In this document: positions 27,182 to 36,888 of the stretch, in pieces
Layout of the letters: each line of letters opens with the position of its first letter
Position numbering within the stretch: position 1 is the stretch's first letter
Source: Streptosporangium violaceochromogenes
GTDB lineage: Bacteria > Actinomycetota > Actinomycetes > Streptosporangiales > Streptosporangiaceae
Assembly: GCF_014654615.1 (NCBI RefSeq)
Contig: NZ_BNBB01000003.1
Coordinates: 124,001-188,000 of the forward strand
Reading direction: 5' to 3'
Length of the DNA: 64,000 nucleotides
Notes under the pieces: model-generated
Told to the model about the DNA's origin: nothing
Seen by the model: only the letters and a program-made list of their open reading frames with translations
Database searches by the model: none
Made by a program: the position numbers and the translations under genes

Positions 27182-28433
27182 TCATCCGGTAGAGCGCCGC
27201 GCCGCCGAGGTATCCGGCGGCGATGAGCCCCACCACCGTCAGCGACCTGCCGTTCGGCGGGAGCAGCGCCGCGGCCAGGGCGGCGGCCAGCACGTAGGTG
27301 CCGTTGAAGAGCATGTCGTAGAGGGAGAAGGCGCGACCGAGGTAGGCGTCCTCGACGTCGCGCTGGACGCTCGTGTCCGCGCAGATCTTGACACTCTGCC
27401 CGGCGACGCCGAGCACGAAGCCCGCCACGGCGAAACCCCACTGCTTGAACGGCGCGCAGAGCGCGAACGCCAGCGTCCCCGCCGTGACGAGCATGATCGG
27501 GATCCACGCCTCGATGCCGAGGCGCTCGGTGGCCCAGGGGGTCAGGATGATGGCCAGGAAGTAGCCCGCCCCGGAGGTGGCCACCACCAGGGAGGCCGCG
27601 GCCAGCGCGTTCTCGGCGCTGTCGGCGAAGTAGTAGCGCGAGAGCATCACCAGCATGGCGGTGCACATGCCGTACATGAACCGGTGGGTGGCCATCGCGC
27701 CCATCGCGGCGGCGGCGGCCCGGTGGTGGACGATGTGCCGCACTCCGTCGGCCAGGCCGCTCACCACGTTGCGCAGGGCCTCGCGGGTCTGAGGGCGGCA
27801 CGGGTCGTGGGCCGGGCCCAGCAGCCGCCTGTCCATGGTCCTCGCGATCAGCGCGCTGAACCCGAAGACGACCCCGGAGACGACCAGCAGTGCCGCCGTC
27901 CCCCGGTGGTCGGCGCCGAAGAGCACGCGCAGGAGATAGCCCAGGCCCACGCCGATGAAGGTGCACACCGTGCCGGAGGTGGGGGTGACGGCGTTGGCCA
28001 CCAGCAGCCGGTCGGAGGCGACGACGTGCGGCAGTGAGGCGCCGAGCGCGGCCAGGAAGAAACGGTTCACCCCGAGGACGGCCAGCGCGGAGCCGTAGAA
28101 GAGCGCGTCGGGGGCGTCGGCGGCGACCAGCGTGGCGGTGGCCAGCAGCAGCCCCCCGCGGACCAGCGGTGCCACGACCAGGATCTGCCGCCGGGACCAC
28201 CGGTCGATGAACACCCCGACGAAGGGCCCGAGGATCGAGTACGGCAGGAACAGCACGGCCAGCCCCGCGGCGACCGCGGCGGCGCTCGCGCTCTTCTCCG
28301 GGCTGAAGAAGGCGAATCCGGCCACCGCGAACTGGAAGACGCCGTCGGAGAACTGGGAGACCAGGCGGGTGACGAAAAGCCGCCTGAAATCCCGGCCTTC
28401 CAGGACCACGCGTAGATCGGACACGAAGGACAC
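27135..28433 (-). CDS. MFS transporter
   Basis: The 432-residue protein has about 12 hydrophobic helices and the MFS-like motif [20 protein letters not shown] between helices 2 and 3. The N-terminus [20 protein letters not shown] is typical of the DHA/MFS_3 group of drug exporters. The substrate is unknown. Its C-terminal tail overlaps the 3' end of bioA on the opposite strand. Confidence 0.82.
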   Translation of the reverse strand: MSFVSDLRVVLEGRDFRRLFVTRLVSQFSDGVFQFAVAGFAFFSPEKSASAAAVAAGLAVLFLPYSILGPFVGVFIDRWSRRQILVVAPLVRGGLLLATATLVAADAPDALFYGSALAVLGVNRFFLAALGASLPHVVASDRLLVANAVTPTSGTVCTFIGVGLGYLLRVLFGADHRGTAALLVVSGVVFGFSALIARTMDRRLLGPAHDPCRPQTREALRNVVSGLADGVRHIVHHRAAAAAMGAMATHRFMYGMCTAMLVMLSRYYFADSAENALAAASLVVATSGAGYFLAIILTPWATERLGIEAWIPIMLVTAGTLAFALCAPFKQWGFAVAGFVLGVAGQSVKICADTSVQRDVEDAYLGRAFSLYDMLFNGTYVLAAALAAALLPPNGRSLTVVGLIAAGYLGGAALYRMITPGRATEPLPSSPP

Positions 28434-28542
28434 GCGCTCAGCCTACGGCGCGGCCTTGCGCGCCCGGCATCGGGAACATCCCCGAGTTCCCCGTAGGGAC
28501 GTTCCCGGCGTCCTTCCCGGGATCTCGGCATGATCAGGCACG

Positions 28543-29154
28543 GTGGAACGGTGGTTCACGTACTCTCAGAGGGTGATAACCGATGAACACGTCGTGCTCG
28601 TCGATCCGGTGGGAAACGCGATCGGCACGGCGCCCAAGTCCACGGTGCACGGCCCGGACACACCTTTGCACCTCGCCTTCTCCAGCTACGTGTTCGACCG
28701 CCGGGGGCGGGTGCTGCTCACCCGCCGGGCCTCCCACAAGCTCACCTGGCCCGACGTGTGGACCAACAGCTGCTGCGGCCACCCCCTGCCCGGTGAGCCG
28801 ATCCCCCGGGCGGTCACCCGCAGGCTCTCCCACGAGCTCGGGCTGAGCGGCGGGGAGGTCGACCTGCTGCTGCCGCGCTTCTCCTACCGCGCCGTCATGG
28901 ACAGCGGGATCGTCGAGCGGGAGCTGTGCCCGGTGTACCGGGTGATCGTGAGCACCGAGGCGGCGCCGAACCCCGAGGAGGTGGGGGAGACGCGCTGGAT
29001 GGCCTGGGAGGAGTTCACCGACGGGGTGCTCGGCGGCCGCCTGGCGATCTCCCCGTGGTGCCGCGAGCAGGTGCCCCATCTGGTGGAGCTGGGCGCCGAC
29101 CCTCTCGGCTGGCCGGTCGGCGATCCGGCCGAGCTGCCGCCCGCCGCCCGCTGA
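28543..29154 (+). CDS. idi: Isopentenyl-diphosphate delta-isomerase, type I
   Basis: Idi interconverts IPP and DMAPP for isoprenoid synthesis. The Nudix-fold protein has LHLAFSSYVFDRRGRVLL, the catalytic cysteine region TNSCCGHPLPGE and the acid residues in VERELCPVYRVI, followed by ETRWMAWEEF. The frame begins at a GTG at 28543 (203 residues); a GTG at 28573, giving VITDEHVVLVD, is also possible, and neither has a strong ribosome-binding site. It is divergent from the MFS gene. Confidence 0.93.
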   Translation: MERWFTYSQRVITDEHVVLVDPVGNAIGTAPKSTVHGPDTPLHLAFSSYVFDRRGRVLLTRRASHKLTWPDVWTNSCCGHPLPGEPIPRAVTRRLSHELGLSGGEVDLLLPRFSYRAVMDSGIVERELCPVYRVIVSTEAAPNPEEVGETRWMAWEEFTDGVLGGRLAISPWCREQVPHLVELGADPLGWPVGDPAELPPAAR

Positions 29155-29259
29155 CACCGGCCCCCCGAGGGGCCCGGCGGGGTCCGTCGTGCGCGCCCGT
29201 CACGGCCTGTCGCCCAAGAGGCCGTCACGGCCTGCTCGCCTGGGCCGCCGGGAACTTGA

Positions 29260-29303
29260 GGCCGCCGGGAAAGGGGCGGCCCGCCGGAAGACGGAGGTCT
29301 TCC
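29260..29303. terminator. Two hairpins between convergent idi and ino1
   Basis: GGCCGCC (29260-29266) pairs with GGCGGCC (29275-29281), and GGAAGAC (29286-29292) pairs perfectly with GTCTTCC (29297-29303). They lie midway between two convergent genes and probably end both transcripts. Confidence 0.55.
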
Positions 29304-29426
29304 GAAGGGCCGCCTCGCAGGTGCGGACGTGTGGGGAGCCCCTCTTCGAAAGGGAGGTCGGAGGGGGAGAGGGGCGCTGGGGCGAGCCCGGAGGCGTGCC
29401 CCTCCGGGGCTTTTCCGCGGGCCGGG

Positions 29427-30506
29427 TCAGCGGTCGACCTCGCCGCGGATGAAGCGCTCCACGTACTCACGCGCCTCGTCGTCGGAGTACTGCACCGGCG
29501 GGGACTTCATGAAGTACGACGACGCCGACAGGATCGGCCCGCCGATCCCCCGGTCCAGCGCGATCTTCGCCGCCCGTACCGCGTCGATGATGATCCCCGC
29601 CGAGTTCGGTGAGTCCCACACCTCAAGCTTGTACTCCAGGTTCAGCGGCGTGTCCCCGAACGACCGCCCCTCCAGGCGCACGTACGCCCACTTGCGGTCG
29701 TCCAGCCACGGCACGTGGTCCGACGGCCCGATGTGGACGTCGGCCCGGCCCATCTCGTGCGGGATCTGCGAGGTCACCGACTGGGTCTTGGACACCTTCT
29801 TCGACTGCAGCCGCGAACGCTCCAGCATGTTCTTGAAGTCCATGTTGCCGCCGAAGTTCAGCTGATAGGTGCGCAGCAGCTCCACCCCCCGGTCCTCGAA
29901 CAGCTTGGCCAGCACCCGGTGGGTGATGGTGGCACCCACCTGCGACTTGATGTCGTCACCCACGATCGGCACCCCGGCCTCGGTGAAGCGCTCGGCCCAG
30001 GCGGGGTCGGAGGCGATGAACACCGGCAGCGCGTTGACGAAGGCCACCTTGGCCTCCAGCGCGCACTCGGCGTAGAAGCGGTCGGCCTCCTCCGAGCCCA
30101 CCGGCAGGTAGGACACCAGCACGTCGGCCCGGCAGGCGCGCAGGGTGGCCACGACGTCGGCGGGGGCCTCGTCGGACTCCTCCACCGTCTGGCGGTAGAA
30201 CTCCCCCAGACCGTCCAGGGTGTGACCGCGCTGGACGGTCACCCCCAGCGGGGGGACGTCACAGATCTTGATGGTGTTGTTCTCCGAGGCCACGATCGCC
30301 TCGGAGAGGTCTCGGCCCACCTTTTTGGCGTCGACGTCGAAGGCGGCCACGAACTCGACGTCGCCGACGTGGTAATCGCCGAACTTGACGTGCATCAGGC
30401 CCGGTACCCGGCTGTCCGGGTCGGCGTCCTTGTAGAAGTGGACGCCCTGGACCAGCGACGCGGCACAGTTGCCGACACCCACGATGGCTACGCGCACCGA
30501 ACCCAT
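29427..30506 (-). CDS. ino1: Inositol-3-phosphate synthase
   Basis: The enzyme converts glucose-6-phosphate to inositol-3-phosphate, the precursor of phosphatidylinositol and mycothiol in actinobacteria. The 359-residue protein starts [21 protein letters not shown], the NAD-binding loop. It contains [33 protein letters not shown], the lysine-rich [10 protein letters not shown] region and [13 protein letters not shown]. An AAGGGGAGCG ribosome-binding site precedes the ATG. It lies 27 bases after the padR gene, so the two are co-transcribed. Confidence 0.95.
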   Translation of the reverse strand: MGSVRVAIVGVGNCAASLVQGVHFYKDADPDSRVPGLMHVKFGDYHVGDVEFVAAFDVDAKKVGRDLSEAIVASENNTIKICDVPPLGVTVQRGHTLDGLGEFYRQTVEESDEAPADVVATLRACRADVLVSYLPVGSEEADRFYAECALEAKVAFVNALPVFIASDPAWAERFTEAGVPIVGDDIKSQVGATITHRVLAKLFEDRGVELLRTYQLNFGGNMDFKNMLERSRLQSKKVSKTQSVTSQIPHEMGRADVHIGPSDHVPWLDDRKWAYVRLEGRSFGDTPLNLEYKLEVWDSPNSAGIIIDAVRAAKIALDRGIGGPILSASSYFMKSPPVQYSDDEAREYVERFIRGEVDR

Positions 30507-30533
30507 GGCACTCGCTCCCCTTGTCTTCAATGG

Positions 30534-31202
30534 TCAGTTGTCTTCCGGGGCGGGATGCCGCCCCGTGCTATCCGTGTTGTCCGCTCCGGGCGAGGGCGCC
30601 CGGGATGCTTCCTTACGCGGGGGCCGCAATTCCTCGTCGGCTGCGGAGCCCCGCCGCTCCGTGGCGATCAGCTCATTCAACCAGCGCACTTCGCGTTCGA
30701 CCGACTCCAGACCGTGACGCTGGAGCTCAAGGGTGTAGCTGTCCAGCCGCTCGCGCGTCCGGGCCAGGGCGGTGCGCACGCCGTCCAGGCGCTCTTCCAG
30801 GCGGCTGCGGCGTCCTTCGAGGATGCGCAGGCGCACCTCGGCCTCGGTGTGCCGGAAGAAGGCGAAGTGGACCCCGAAGCTCTCGTCCTCCCAGGCGGAG
30901 GGGCCGGCCTGGGTGAGCAGCTCCTGGAGCCGTTCCTTGCCTTCAGCTGTCAGCTTATAAACGATCTTCGACCGGCGGCCCGTGAGGAGGGGACTCTCGC
31001 CGGCTCCGGCGGGGTCGTCCTCGGCGATGAGGCCGTCGGACAGTAACTGACGAAGGCAGGGGTAGAGCGAGCCGTAGGAGAACGCTCGAAACATGCCGAG
31101 CAGGGCGTTGAGTCGTTTGCGCAGCTCATAGCCGTGTAGAGGGGTCTCGTGCAGCGACCCGAGCACGGCGAGTTCCAGCACGCCGCCACGTCCGCCGGCC
31201 AC
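30534..31202 (-). CDS. PadR family transcriptional regulator of the ino1 operon
   Basis: The 222-residue protein has the PadR winged helix (LELAVLGSLHETPLHGYELR, FSYGSLYPCLRQLLSDGLI, IVYKLTAEGKERLQELL) and a C-terminal coiled coil with EVRLRILEGRRSRLEERLDG. It ends with a charged tail. A GAGAGGTGG ribosome-binding site precedes the GTG. A perfect inverted repeat lies 24 bases upstream of its start, so autoregulation and control of ino1 are likely. Control of inositol and mycothiol supply is inferred. Confidence 0.9.
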   Translation of the reverse strand: MAGGRGGVLELAVLGSLHETPLHGYELRKRLNALLGMFRAFSYGSLYPCLRQLLSDGLIAEDDPAGAGESPLLTGRRSKIVYKLTAEGKERLQELLTQAGPSAWEDESFGVHFAFFRHTEAEVRLRILEGRRSRLEERLDGVRTALARTRERLDSYTLELQRHGLESVEREVRWLNELIATERRGSAADEELRPPRKEASRAPSPGADNTDSTGRHPAPEDN

Positions 31203-31226
31203 GGGAAACCACCACCTCTCGCGTCA

Positions 31227-31245
31227 ATGTATCGAGCCGATACAT
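31227..31245. promoter_or_regulatory. Inverted-repeat operator before padR-ino1
   Basis: ATGTATCG and CGATACAT are perfect complements separated by AGC. The ATGT...ACAT ends resemble PadR operators. The site sits just upstream of the PadR gene in the intergenic region shared with the penicillin-binding protein gene. Confidence 0.75.
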
Positions 31246-31581
31246 CACGAGGATACGTCCGGCCAACATATCCATGCAATCAACGACTTTCCCAAGAGGT
31301 TGGGCGCAAACCGTAAAAAGCCGTAGTGTGACGCTCATGTGGTCACGGCGAGCGGTGGTGGGCACGGGCCGCCGCACGCGCGGGGCCGCTTTCGAATGCG
31401 AGGAATCCCCCGCTCATGTGGGAGAGGTCTGCCAAGGTTGCTCTTGGAACCACCTGACGGCCTCGTTCGTCCTCGGGAACGGAGATCCACCCGAATAGGT
31501 CGGCTACCACTGAGCCAAGGCGACGAGATCCGCCGCGGTCGAGCGGTAATCTCACCCGCCTGCCCGCCGTCGTAGACCCCC

Positions 31582-34281
31582 ATGACCGAACGAGGACGCG
31601 TGAGTTACCGCAACAGCCATGACCCGGAGCCGGACGGGCGCCAGCAGGCTCCCGGTGCGCCGGCTCGTCAGGGACGGCGCCGTCGCTCAAGCGCAGGAGC
31701 CGCTCCCCGTCCAGTGCCCCAGCCCCCGCCCTTCCCCGCGGGGAACGCCCACCAGGGGCCGCCTCCAGGACCGCCTCAGGGACCGCCGCCCCCGGGGACG
31801 GGGTTCGACCCTCGTGCCGCCGGTCCCGGGGCCGGTCCGCGACCGCCCGTGCGCAACCAGAACACCGACCCCGCCGGGGGGCGCAGGCCGGAGGCCGCCT
31901 TCGAGGACACCCAGGCGATGATGGCCGCCCAGGCGCGGCAGGGATCCGCGCAGGGCCCGCCCGGTGTGGCCTCGGGACGCCGCCGGCGCGCCCGCGCCAC
32001 GGGGGGCTCCGGCCCGGCCGGACCCGGTGGACCGGGCGGAGCCGGTGGGCCCGGGGGGTACGGCGGCGGAGGGCCGATCGGCCCCGAGGATGAGGGCCGC
32101 CGGGACTGGAGGCGCTTCGTCCCGAACTGGAAGCTCGTCGTGGCGAGCTTCACGGTCCTCGTCGCGGGCGTCTTCGCCATGATCGCGGTCGCCTACGCCA
32201 ACACGCCCGTCCCCACCACCGCCCAGGACAGCGTGGACGACATGGGCAGCGTCATCTACTACGGCGACGGCAAGACCGTGCTCGCCCGCCTCGGGGTGAA
32301 GCGCCAGATCGTGAAGATCGACAAGGTTCCGGAGCACGTCCGGGACGCGGTGATCGCCGCGGAGAACCGCAGCTTCTACGAGGACCACGGCATCGACTTC
32401 AAGGGCATGGCCCGGTCGCTGTGGAGCACCCTGAGCGGCGAGCAGGTCCAGGGCGCCTCGACCATCACCCAGCAGATGGCCCGTAACTACTACGACGGGC
32501 TCAGCCAGGAGCGGTCGCTCAAGCGGAAGATCAAGGAGATCTTCGTCGCGATCAAGCTGGACAAGGACATCAGTAAGAACCAGATCCTGGAGCAGTACCT
32601 CAACACCATCTACTTCGGGCGCGGTGCCCTCGGCATCCAGGCGGCGGCGCAGGCGTTCTTCAACAGGAACGTCGGCGAGCTGACCCCGGAGATGGGCGCC
32701 TACCTCGCCGGCCGCATCCAGAACCCCGACGCCTTCGACCGCGCCGAGAACGCCAAGAACCTGGCCTCCACCCAGGAGCGTTACAAGTATGTGATCGAGG
32801 GTATGGCCCTGCTCAATCCCGGCAAGTACGGATCACTCCCCGCCAAGTCCCCCACGGCCCCCAAGCGGATCACCTACCGCAACAAGGACTACTACAAGGG
32901 CATCAGGGGATACATGATCAGCGAGGTCCTCAAGGAGCTCAAGCGCAGGCACATCAGCCAGGAGGACGTCGAGCGGGGCGGCTACAAGATCTACTCCACC
33001 TTCGACAAGGACCTCATGCTCGCGGCCAAGAAGGCCGTCGAGGAGACCACCGCCGGCCTCTCCAAGGAGATCCACACCGGCCTCGCCGCCGTCGACCCCC
33101 GCAACGGGCGCGTCATCGCCTTCTACGGCGGCCGTGACTTCGCCAGGCAGGAGTGGAACGACGCGTTCATGTCGGAGAAGCAGGCGGCCTCGTCGTTCAA
33201 GCCCTACGTCCTGGCCGCCTGGCTGGAGTCCGGTTACAGCCTCAACAGCTACCTGCTGGGCAAGGGACCGATCAAGGCGCCGGGCACCAACCCGATCGAC
33301 AACACCCACAGCATCCCCGGCGGTTCGGTCGACGCCGTCAGGGCCACCGCCGAGTCGATCAACACGGCGTTCGTGCAGATGGGCATGAAGGTCGGCCTGG
33401 ACAAGGTCATCCAGATCGCGGCCGGCGCGGGCCTCGACGAGAAGAGGCTCCAGGAGACCAAGGCCAGTCACGCCTACGCCCTCACCATCGGCTCCGGCCC
33501 GGTCACGCCGGTGCAGCAGGCCGGCGGTTACTCGATCTTCGCCAACGCCGGCAAGCACTACGAGAACCACGTGGTGGTCAAGGTCGTCGACCGTAAGAGG
33601 GTCACGGTCCTCAAGGAGAACACCCAGCCCACCCAGGTGATCAGCCCTGAGAGCGCCGCCGACGCCGCCTTCGCGCTCCAGCAGGTGGTGAAGGACCCCC
33701 GGGGAACCGGCGGCGCCGCGGCCCTCTACGACCGCCCCGTGGCGGGCAAGACCGGCACCAACAACGAGAAGAAGGACGCGTGGTTCGTCGGGTTCACCCC
33801 GCAGCTCTCCACCGCCGTCGGCATGTACCGCCAGGATAGGAAGACGAACGCCGAGGTGACGCTGGGCGACATCCAGGGCGCCACCTACCCCACCCGTATC
33901 TGGCGGGCCTTCATGGCGGAGGCCATGAAGGGCAAGGAGGTCATCCAGTTCCCGCCGCGCGCCAACGTCGGCATGGACGAGAACCTCGCGCCCCGGCCGG
34001 CGCCCACGCCCACGCCCACCGAGGAGTTCCCGCCGGACGACCCCGGCGACTCCGACAACGGCTGGCCCGACGGCAACGCCAACGGTGACGGCAACGGCAA
34101 CGGCAACGGAGACCCCAACCCGCCGGAGGGCCGGGACTGCCTGCCCTGGGACGGCTCGTGCGACACCCCCGGCAACGGCAACCAGCGCTTCCCCGAGGGG
34201 AACGGCGGTTTCGAGGACTCCGGAGCCGCGCCGGGGGCGGCCGTCATGCCGAGCCCCACGCCGACCCGGCCCGACCCCTGA
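31582..34281 (+). CDS. ponA: Class A penicillin-binding protein (transglycosylase/transpeptidase)
   Basis: This bifunctional enzyme polymerises and crosslinks peptidoglycan. The 899-residue protein has a long Pro/Gly/Arg-rich cytoplasmic tail (1-180) and one membrane helix (about 184-206). The glycosyltransferase domain has the catalytic glutamate in VIAAENRSFYEDHGID (E261) and GASTITQQMARN. The transpeptidase domain has SSFK (537-540), SIN (592-594) and KTGT (723-726). An Asn/Gly/Pro-rich C-terminal tail follows. All catalytic motifs are intact. The next gene overlaps by one base. Confidence 0.94.
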   Translation: MTERGRVSYRNSHDPEPDGRQQAPGAPARQGRRRRSSAGAAPRPVPQPPPFPAGNAHQGPPPGPPQGPPPPGTGFDPRAAGPGAGPRPPVRNQNTDPAGGRRPEAAFEDTQAMMAAQARQGSAQGPPGVASGRRRRARATGGSGPAGPGGPGGAGGPGGYGGGGPIGPEDEGRRDWRRFVPNWKLVVASFTVLVAGVFAMIAVAYANTPVPTTAQDSVDDMGSVIYYGDGKTVLARLGVKRQIVKIDKVPEHVRDAVIAAENRSFYEDHGIDFKGMARSLWSTLSGEQVQGASTITQQMARNYYDGLSQERSLKRKIKEIFVAIKLDKDISKNQILEQYLNTIYFGRGALGIQAAAQAFFNRNVGELTPEMGAYLAGRIQNPDAFDRAENAKNLASTQERYKYVIEGMALLNPGKYGSLPAKSPTAPKRITYRNKDYYKGIRGYMISEVLKELKRRHISQEDVERGGYKIYSTFDKDLMLAAKKAVEETTAGLSKEIHTGLAAVDPRNGRVIAFYGGRDFARQEWNDAFMSEKQAASSFKPYVLAAWLESGYSLNSYLLGKGPIKAPGTNPIDNTHSIPGGSVDAVRATAESINTAFVQMGMKVGLDKVIQIAAGAGLDEKRLQETKASHAYALTIGSGPVTPVQQAGGYSIFANAGKHYENHVVVKVVDRKRVTVLKENTQPTQVISPESAADAAFALQQVVKDPRGTGGAAALYDRPVAGKTGTNNEKKDAWFVGFTPQLSTAVGMYRQDRKTNAEVTLGDIQGATYPTRIWRAFMAEAMKGKEVIQFPPRANVGMDENLAPRPAPTPTPTEEFPPDDPGDSDNGWPDGNANGDGNGNGNGDPNPPEGRDCLPWDGSCDTPGNGNQRFPEGNGGFEDSGAAPGAAVMPSPTPTRPDP

Positions 34282-35585
34282 TGAGCGCCCGCTCCACGCG
34301 GGAGTCGCCGCCCGATCTGCGGACCCGCGCGATTCCCTACGTGCCCCTGGCCCTGTTCGCGGGGCTGGGGGCGGTGCTCGCCTACCTGTGGAAGTGGCCC
34401 TGCCGCTTCGGCGGGGCGTGGAACGACGGCACCCTGCAGTTCACGAACTTCTGCTACACCGACATCTATCCGCTGTGGTGGAACGAGAAGCTCAGCGAGG
34501 GGAGGGTTCCCTACTTCGGCCATCCGGTCGAATACCCGGTGGGCATCGGCGGGATCATGGAGTTCTCCCGCCGGGTCGTCTCCTCCATGAACGAGCCCGG
34601 CACGGCGTTCTACGACCTGACCGTGATCCTGATGGCCGTGTGCCTCGTCGTGGGCGTGCTGCTGACGGCCGCGCTGGCGGGGCCGGCCCGGCGCTGGGAC
34701 GCGCTGTGGTACGCCCTGGCCCCCGCGCTGATCCTCACCGCCTACATCAACTGGGACCTGGCCGCGGGCGCCCTCGCGCTGGGCGCCCTGCTCGCCTGGT
34801 CGAGGAGACGGCAGTGGCTCGCGGGCGTCCTGCTCGGGCTGGCGATCGCCACCAAGTTCTACCCGCTGATGTTCTTCGGGCCGCTGCTGCTGCTGGCGAT
34901 GCGCACCGGGAGGTGGGTGCCGTTCCTCAAGACGGTCGCGGGCGCCGCGGGGAGCTGGCTGATCGTCAACCTCCCCATCATGCTCTCCGCCTTCACCGGC
35001 TGGAAGCGGTTCTACGTCTTCAGCCAGGAGCGCCCGGCCGACTGGGGAGCCCTGTGGTACTTCTTCATCAGGAAGGGGTGGCCGATCCTCGGCGACGCCG
35101 ACCGTCTCGACCTGCTGGGGGTCGTGGCGCTGGGCCTGCTCTGCCTGCTGATCGCGACGGTCGCGATGACGGCTCCGGCGCGGCCCCGGCTGGCGCAGCT
35201 CTGCTTTCTCACGCTGGCGGCGTTCATGCTGACGAACAAGGTGTGGTCGCCGCAGTACGTGCTCTGGCTGATCCCCTTCGCCGTGCTGGCCCGGCCGAAC
35301 GCGAAACCGATCGCGCTCTGGCAGGTCGCCGAGTGCTGGTACTTCTTCGCCATCTGGCTCTATCTGGTCGCCCAGCAGCCCGGCAACGAGCATCTGGGCA
35401 TCTCGGACGGCTCCTACTTCGCCGCCGTGTGGGCCCGCGCGATCACCGTCGTGATCATGATGGCCTTCGTGGTGCGGGACGTCTACCGGCCGGAGCACGA
35501 CGTGATCAGGAGGGGCGGGGTCGACGACCCGTCCGGCGGTGTCTTCGACGGCGCTCCCGACCGGCTGCGGGTCGCGCTCTCCTGA
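34281..35585 (+). CDS. Glycosyltransferase family 87 membrane protein
   Basis: The 434-residue protein has about ten membrane helices and features of GT87 (DUF2029) polyprenol-linked mannosyl or arabinosyl transferases: YFGHPVEYPVGIGG after the first loop, NWDLAAGALALGALLAW, LGLAIATKFYPLMFFGPLL and TNKVWSPQYVLWLIPF. It begins one base inside the PBP stop codon, so it is co-translated with the peptidoglycan synthase. Donor and acceptor are unknown; a role in cell-surface glycan or lipomannan is an inference. Confidence 0.82.
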   Translation: MSARSTRESPPDLRTRAIPYVPLALFAGLGAVLAYLWKWPCRFGGAWNDGTLQFTNFCYTDIYPLWWNEKLSEGRVPYFGHPVEYPVGIGGIMEFSRRVVSSMNEPGTAFYDLTVILMAVCLVVGVLLTAALAGPARRWDALWYALAPALILTAYINWDLAAGALALGALLAWSRRRQWLAGVLLGLAIATKFYPLMFFGPLLLLAMRTGRWVPFLKTVAGAAGSWLIVNLPIMLSAFTGWKRFYVFSQERPADWGALWYFFIRKGWPILGDADRLDLLGVVALGLLCLLIATVAMTAPARPRLAQLCFLTLAAFMLTNKVWSPQYVLWLIPFAVLARPNAKPIALWQVAECWYFFAIWLYLVAQQPGNEHLGISDGSYFAAVWARAITVVIMMAFVVRDVYRPEHDVIRRGGVDDPSGGVFDGAPDRLRVALS

Positions 35586-35675
35586 GCCGGCGCGCGGAGG
35601 ACCTCACGCGCTTCCCCGAATTCATGACATTTCCGACTAGCCGGTATGTGCGGTGGTCCGCCAGAATTCCGGCCT

Positions 35676-36830
35676 ATGACCTCCTCTGCCGCCCCTCCCC
35701 GCGCCGGTGCGGCGGAGGCGTTGCTGCTGTGGCTCGGCTCCCGGGCGGGGATCGTCGTGCTGGCCGTCGCCGGAGCGGGGGCCTCGGTGGGAGGAGAGGG
35801 TCCCGCTCCGTTTCCGGAACACTGGCTGCACTGGGACGCCAAGCTGCTCGCCACCATCGCCGAGCACGGTTACGGGGGCGACCCCGCGGCCGAGCCGGAC
35901 AGGGGACTGCCCGCCTTCTTTCCGGGAATGCCGTTGACACTCCGCGCCGTGCACCTGATCACGGGTGACTGGTCGCTCGCCGGGCTGCTCATCTCCTTCG
36001 TGGCCGGCGCCGTCGCCACGGTGGCGCTGGCCAGGCTCGCCGAGTTCGAGGGACCGCCGGGGGCCGGATGGCGGGCGGTCCTGGCGCTGCTGCTGTGGCC
36101 GATGTCGGTGTTCCTGTTCGCCGGCTACAGCGAGGCGCTGTTCCTGGCCTTCGCCCTGCCGGCCTGGCTGGCCGCCCGGCGGGGAAGGTGGCCCCTGGCC
36201 GCGGCGCTGGCCGCCGGGGCCTCCTGCGTGCGGATCACCGGGCTGTTCCTGGCCCTCGCGCTGGTGGTGGAGTTCTTCGCCGGACGGTGGCCCGTACGGC
36301 GGGCCGGGTGGCTGGCGGTGCCGTTCGTGCCGCCCGCGCTGTACTCGGCCTACCACCGCGCCCGCAGTGGCGACTGGATGGCCTGGAAGCACGCGCAGGA
36401 GGCCGGCTGGGGGCGGCACCTGGTGTGGCCGTGGGAGTCGCTGGTCACGACGTGGCAGTCGGCCCTGGGGGACGGCCGGTTCGCGTGGGCGTTCCGGCTG
36501 GAGATCGCCGGGGCCGTCGTGGGGATCGGGCTGGTGGTCGTGCTGCTCTGCCTGCGCAGGTGGAGCGAGTTCGTCTACGTCGGGCTTCAGGTGGGCGCGC
36601 TGATCTGCTCGGCCTACTACCTTTCGATCCCGCGGTCGGCGCTGCTGTGGTGGCCGCTCTTCCTGCTCGTCGCGCGGGCGGGCACCCCCGGCCCGTGCCG
36701 GGGGCCCCGGGGAGCCGGGAGCCGCCGGGAGCGCTGGAGACGCTGGGGGATCGCCGTCTACGCGGTGGTGATGGGCCCGCTGATGGTGCTCAACACTCTG
36801 ACCTTCGTCAGCGGCGCCTGGGTCGGGTAA
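35676..36830 (+). CDS. Polytopic mannosyltransferase-like protein (PIG-V related)
   Basis: The 384-residue protein has about nine membrane helices and the conserved acidic first loop HWLHWDAKLLATIAEHGYGG. FFPGMPLTLRAVHLITGDWS and the SVFLFAGYSEALFLAFALPA block, both typical of PIG-V-like enzymes in actinobacteria, follow. They use polyprenyl-phosphate sugars. The ATG at 35676 is preferred over the upstream frame. It lies 90 bases after the GT87 gene and may belong to the same transcript. Confidence 0.78.
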   Translation: MTSSAAPPRAGAAEALLLWLGSRAGIVVLAVAGAGASVGGEGPAPFPEHWLHWDAKLLATIAEHGYGGDPAAEPDRGLPAFFPGMPLTLRAVHLITGDWSLAGLLISFVAGAVATVALARLAEFEGPPGAGWRAVLALLLWPMSVFLFAGYSEALFLAFALPAWLAARRGRWPLAAALAAGASCVRITGLFLALALVVEFFAGRWPVRRAGWLAVPFVPPALYSAYHRARSGDWMAWKHAQEAGWGRHLVWPWESLVTTWQSALGDGRFAWAFRLEIAGAVVGIGLVVVLLCLRRWSEFVYVGLQVGALICSAYYLSIPRSALLWWPLFLLVARAGTPGPCRGPRGAGSRRERWRRWGIAVYAVVMGPLMVLNTLTFVSGAWVG

Positions 36831-36870
36831 TTCTCTTTACCCGTTTTCCGGGCAAAGTAATCCAGAAAAG

Positions 36871-36879
36871 TTATCCACA
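36871..36879 (+). promoter_or_regulatory. Isolated perfect DnaA box
   Basis: TTATCCACA lies in the 58-base gap between two convergent genes, far from oriC. It could titrate DnaA or be chance. Confidence 0.6.
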
Positions 36880-36888
36880 GGCTGGGGA

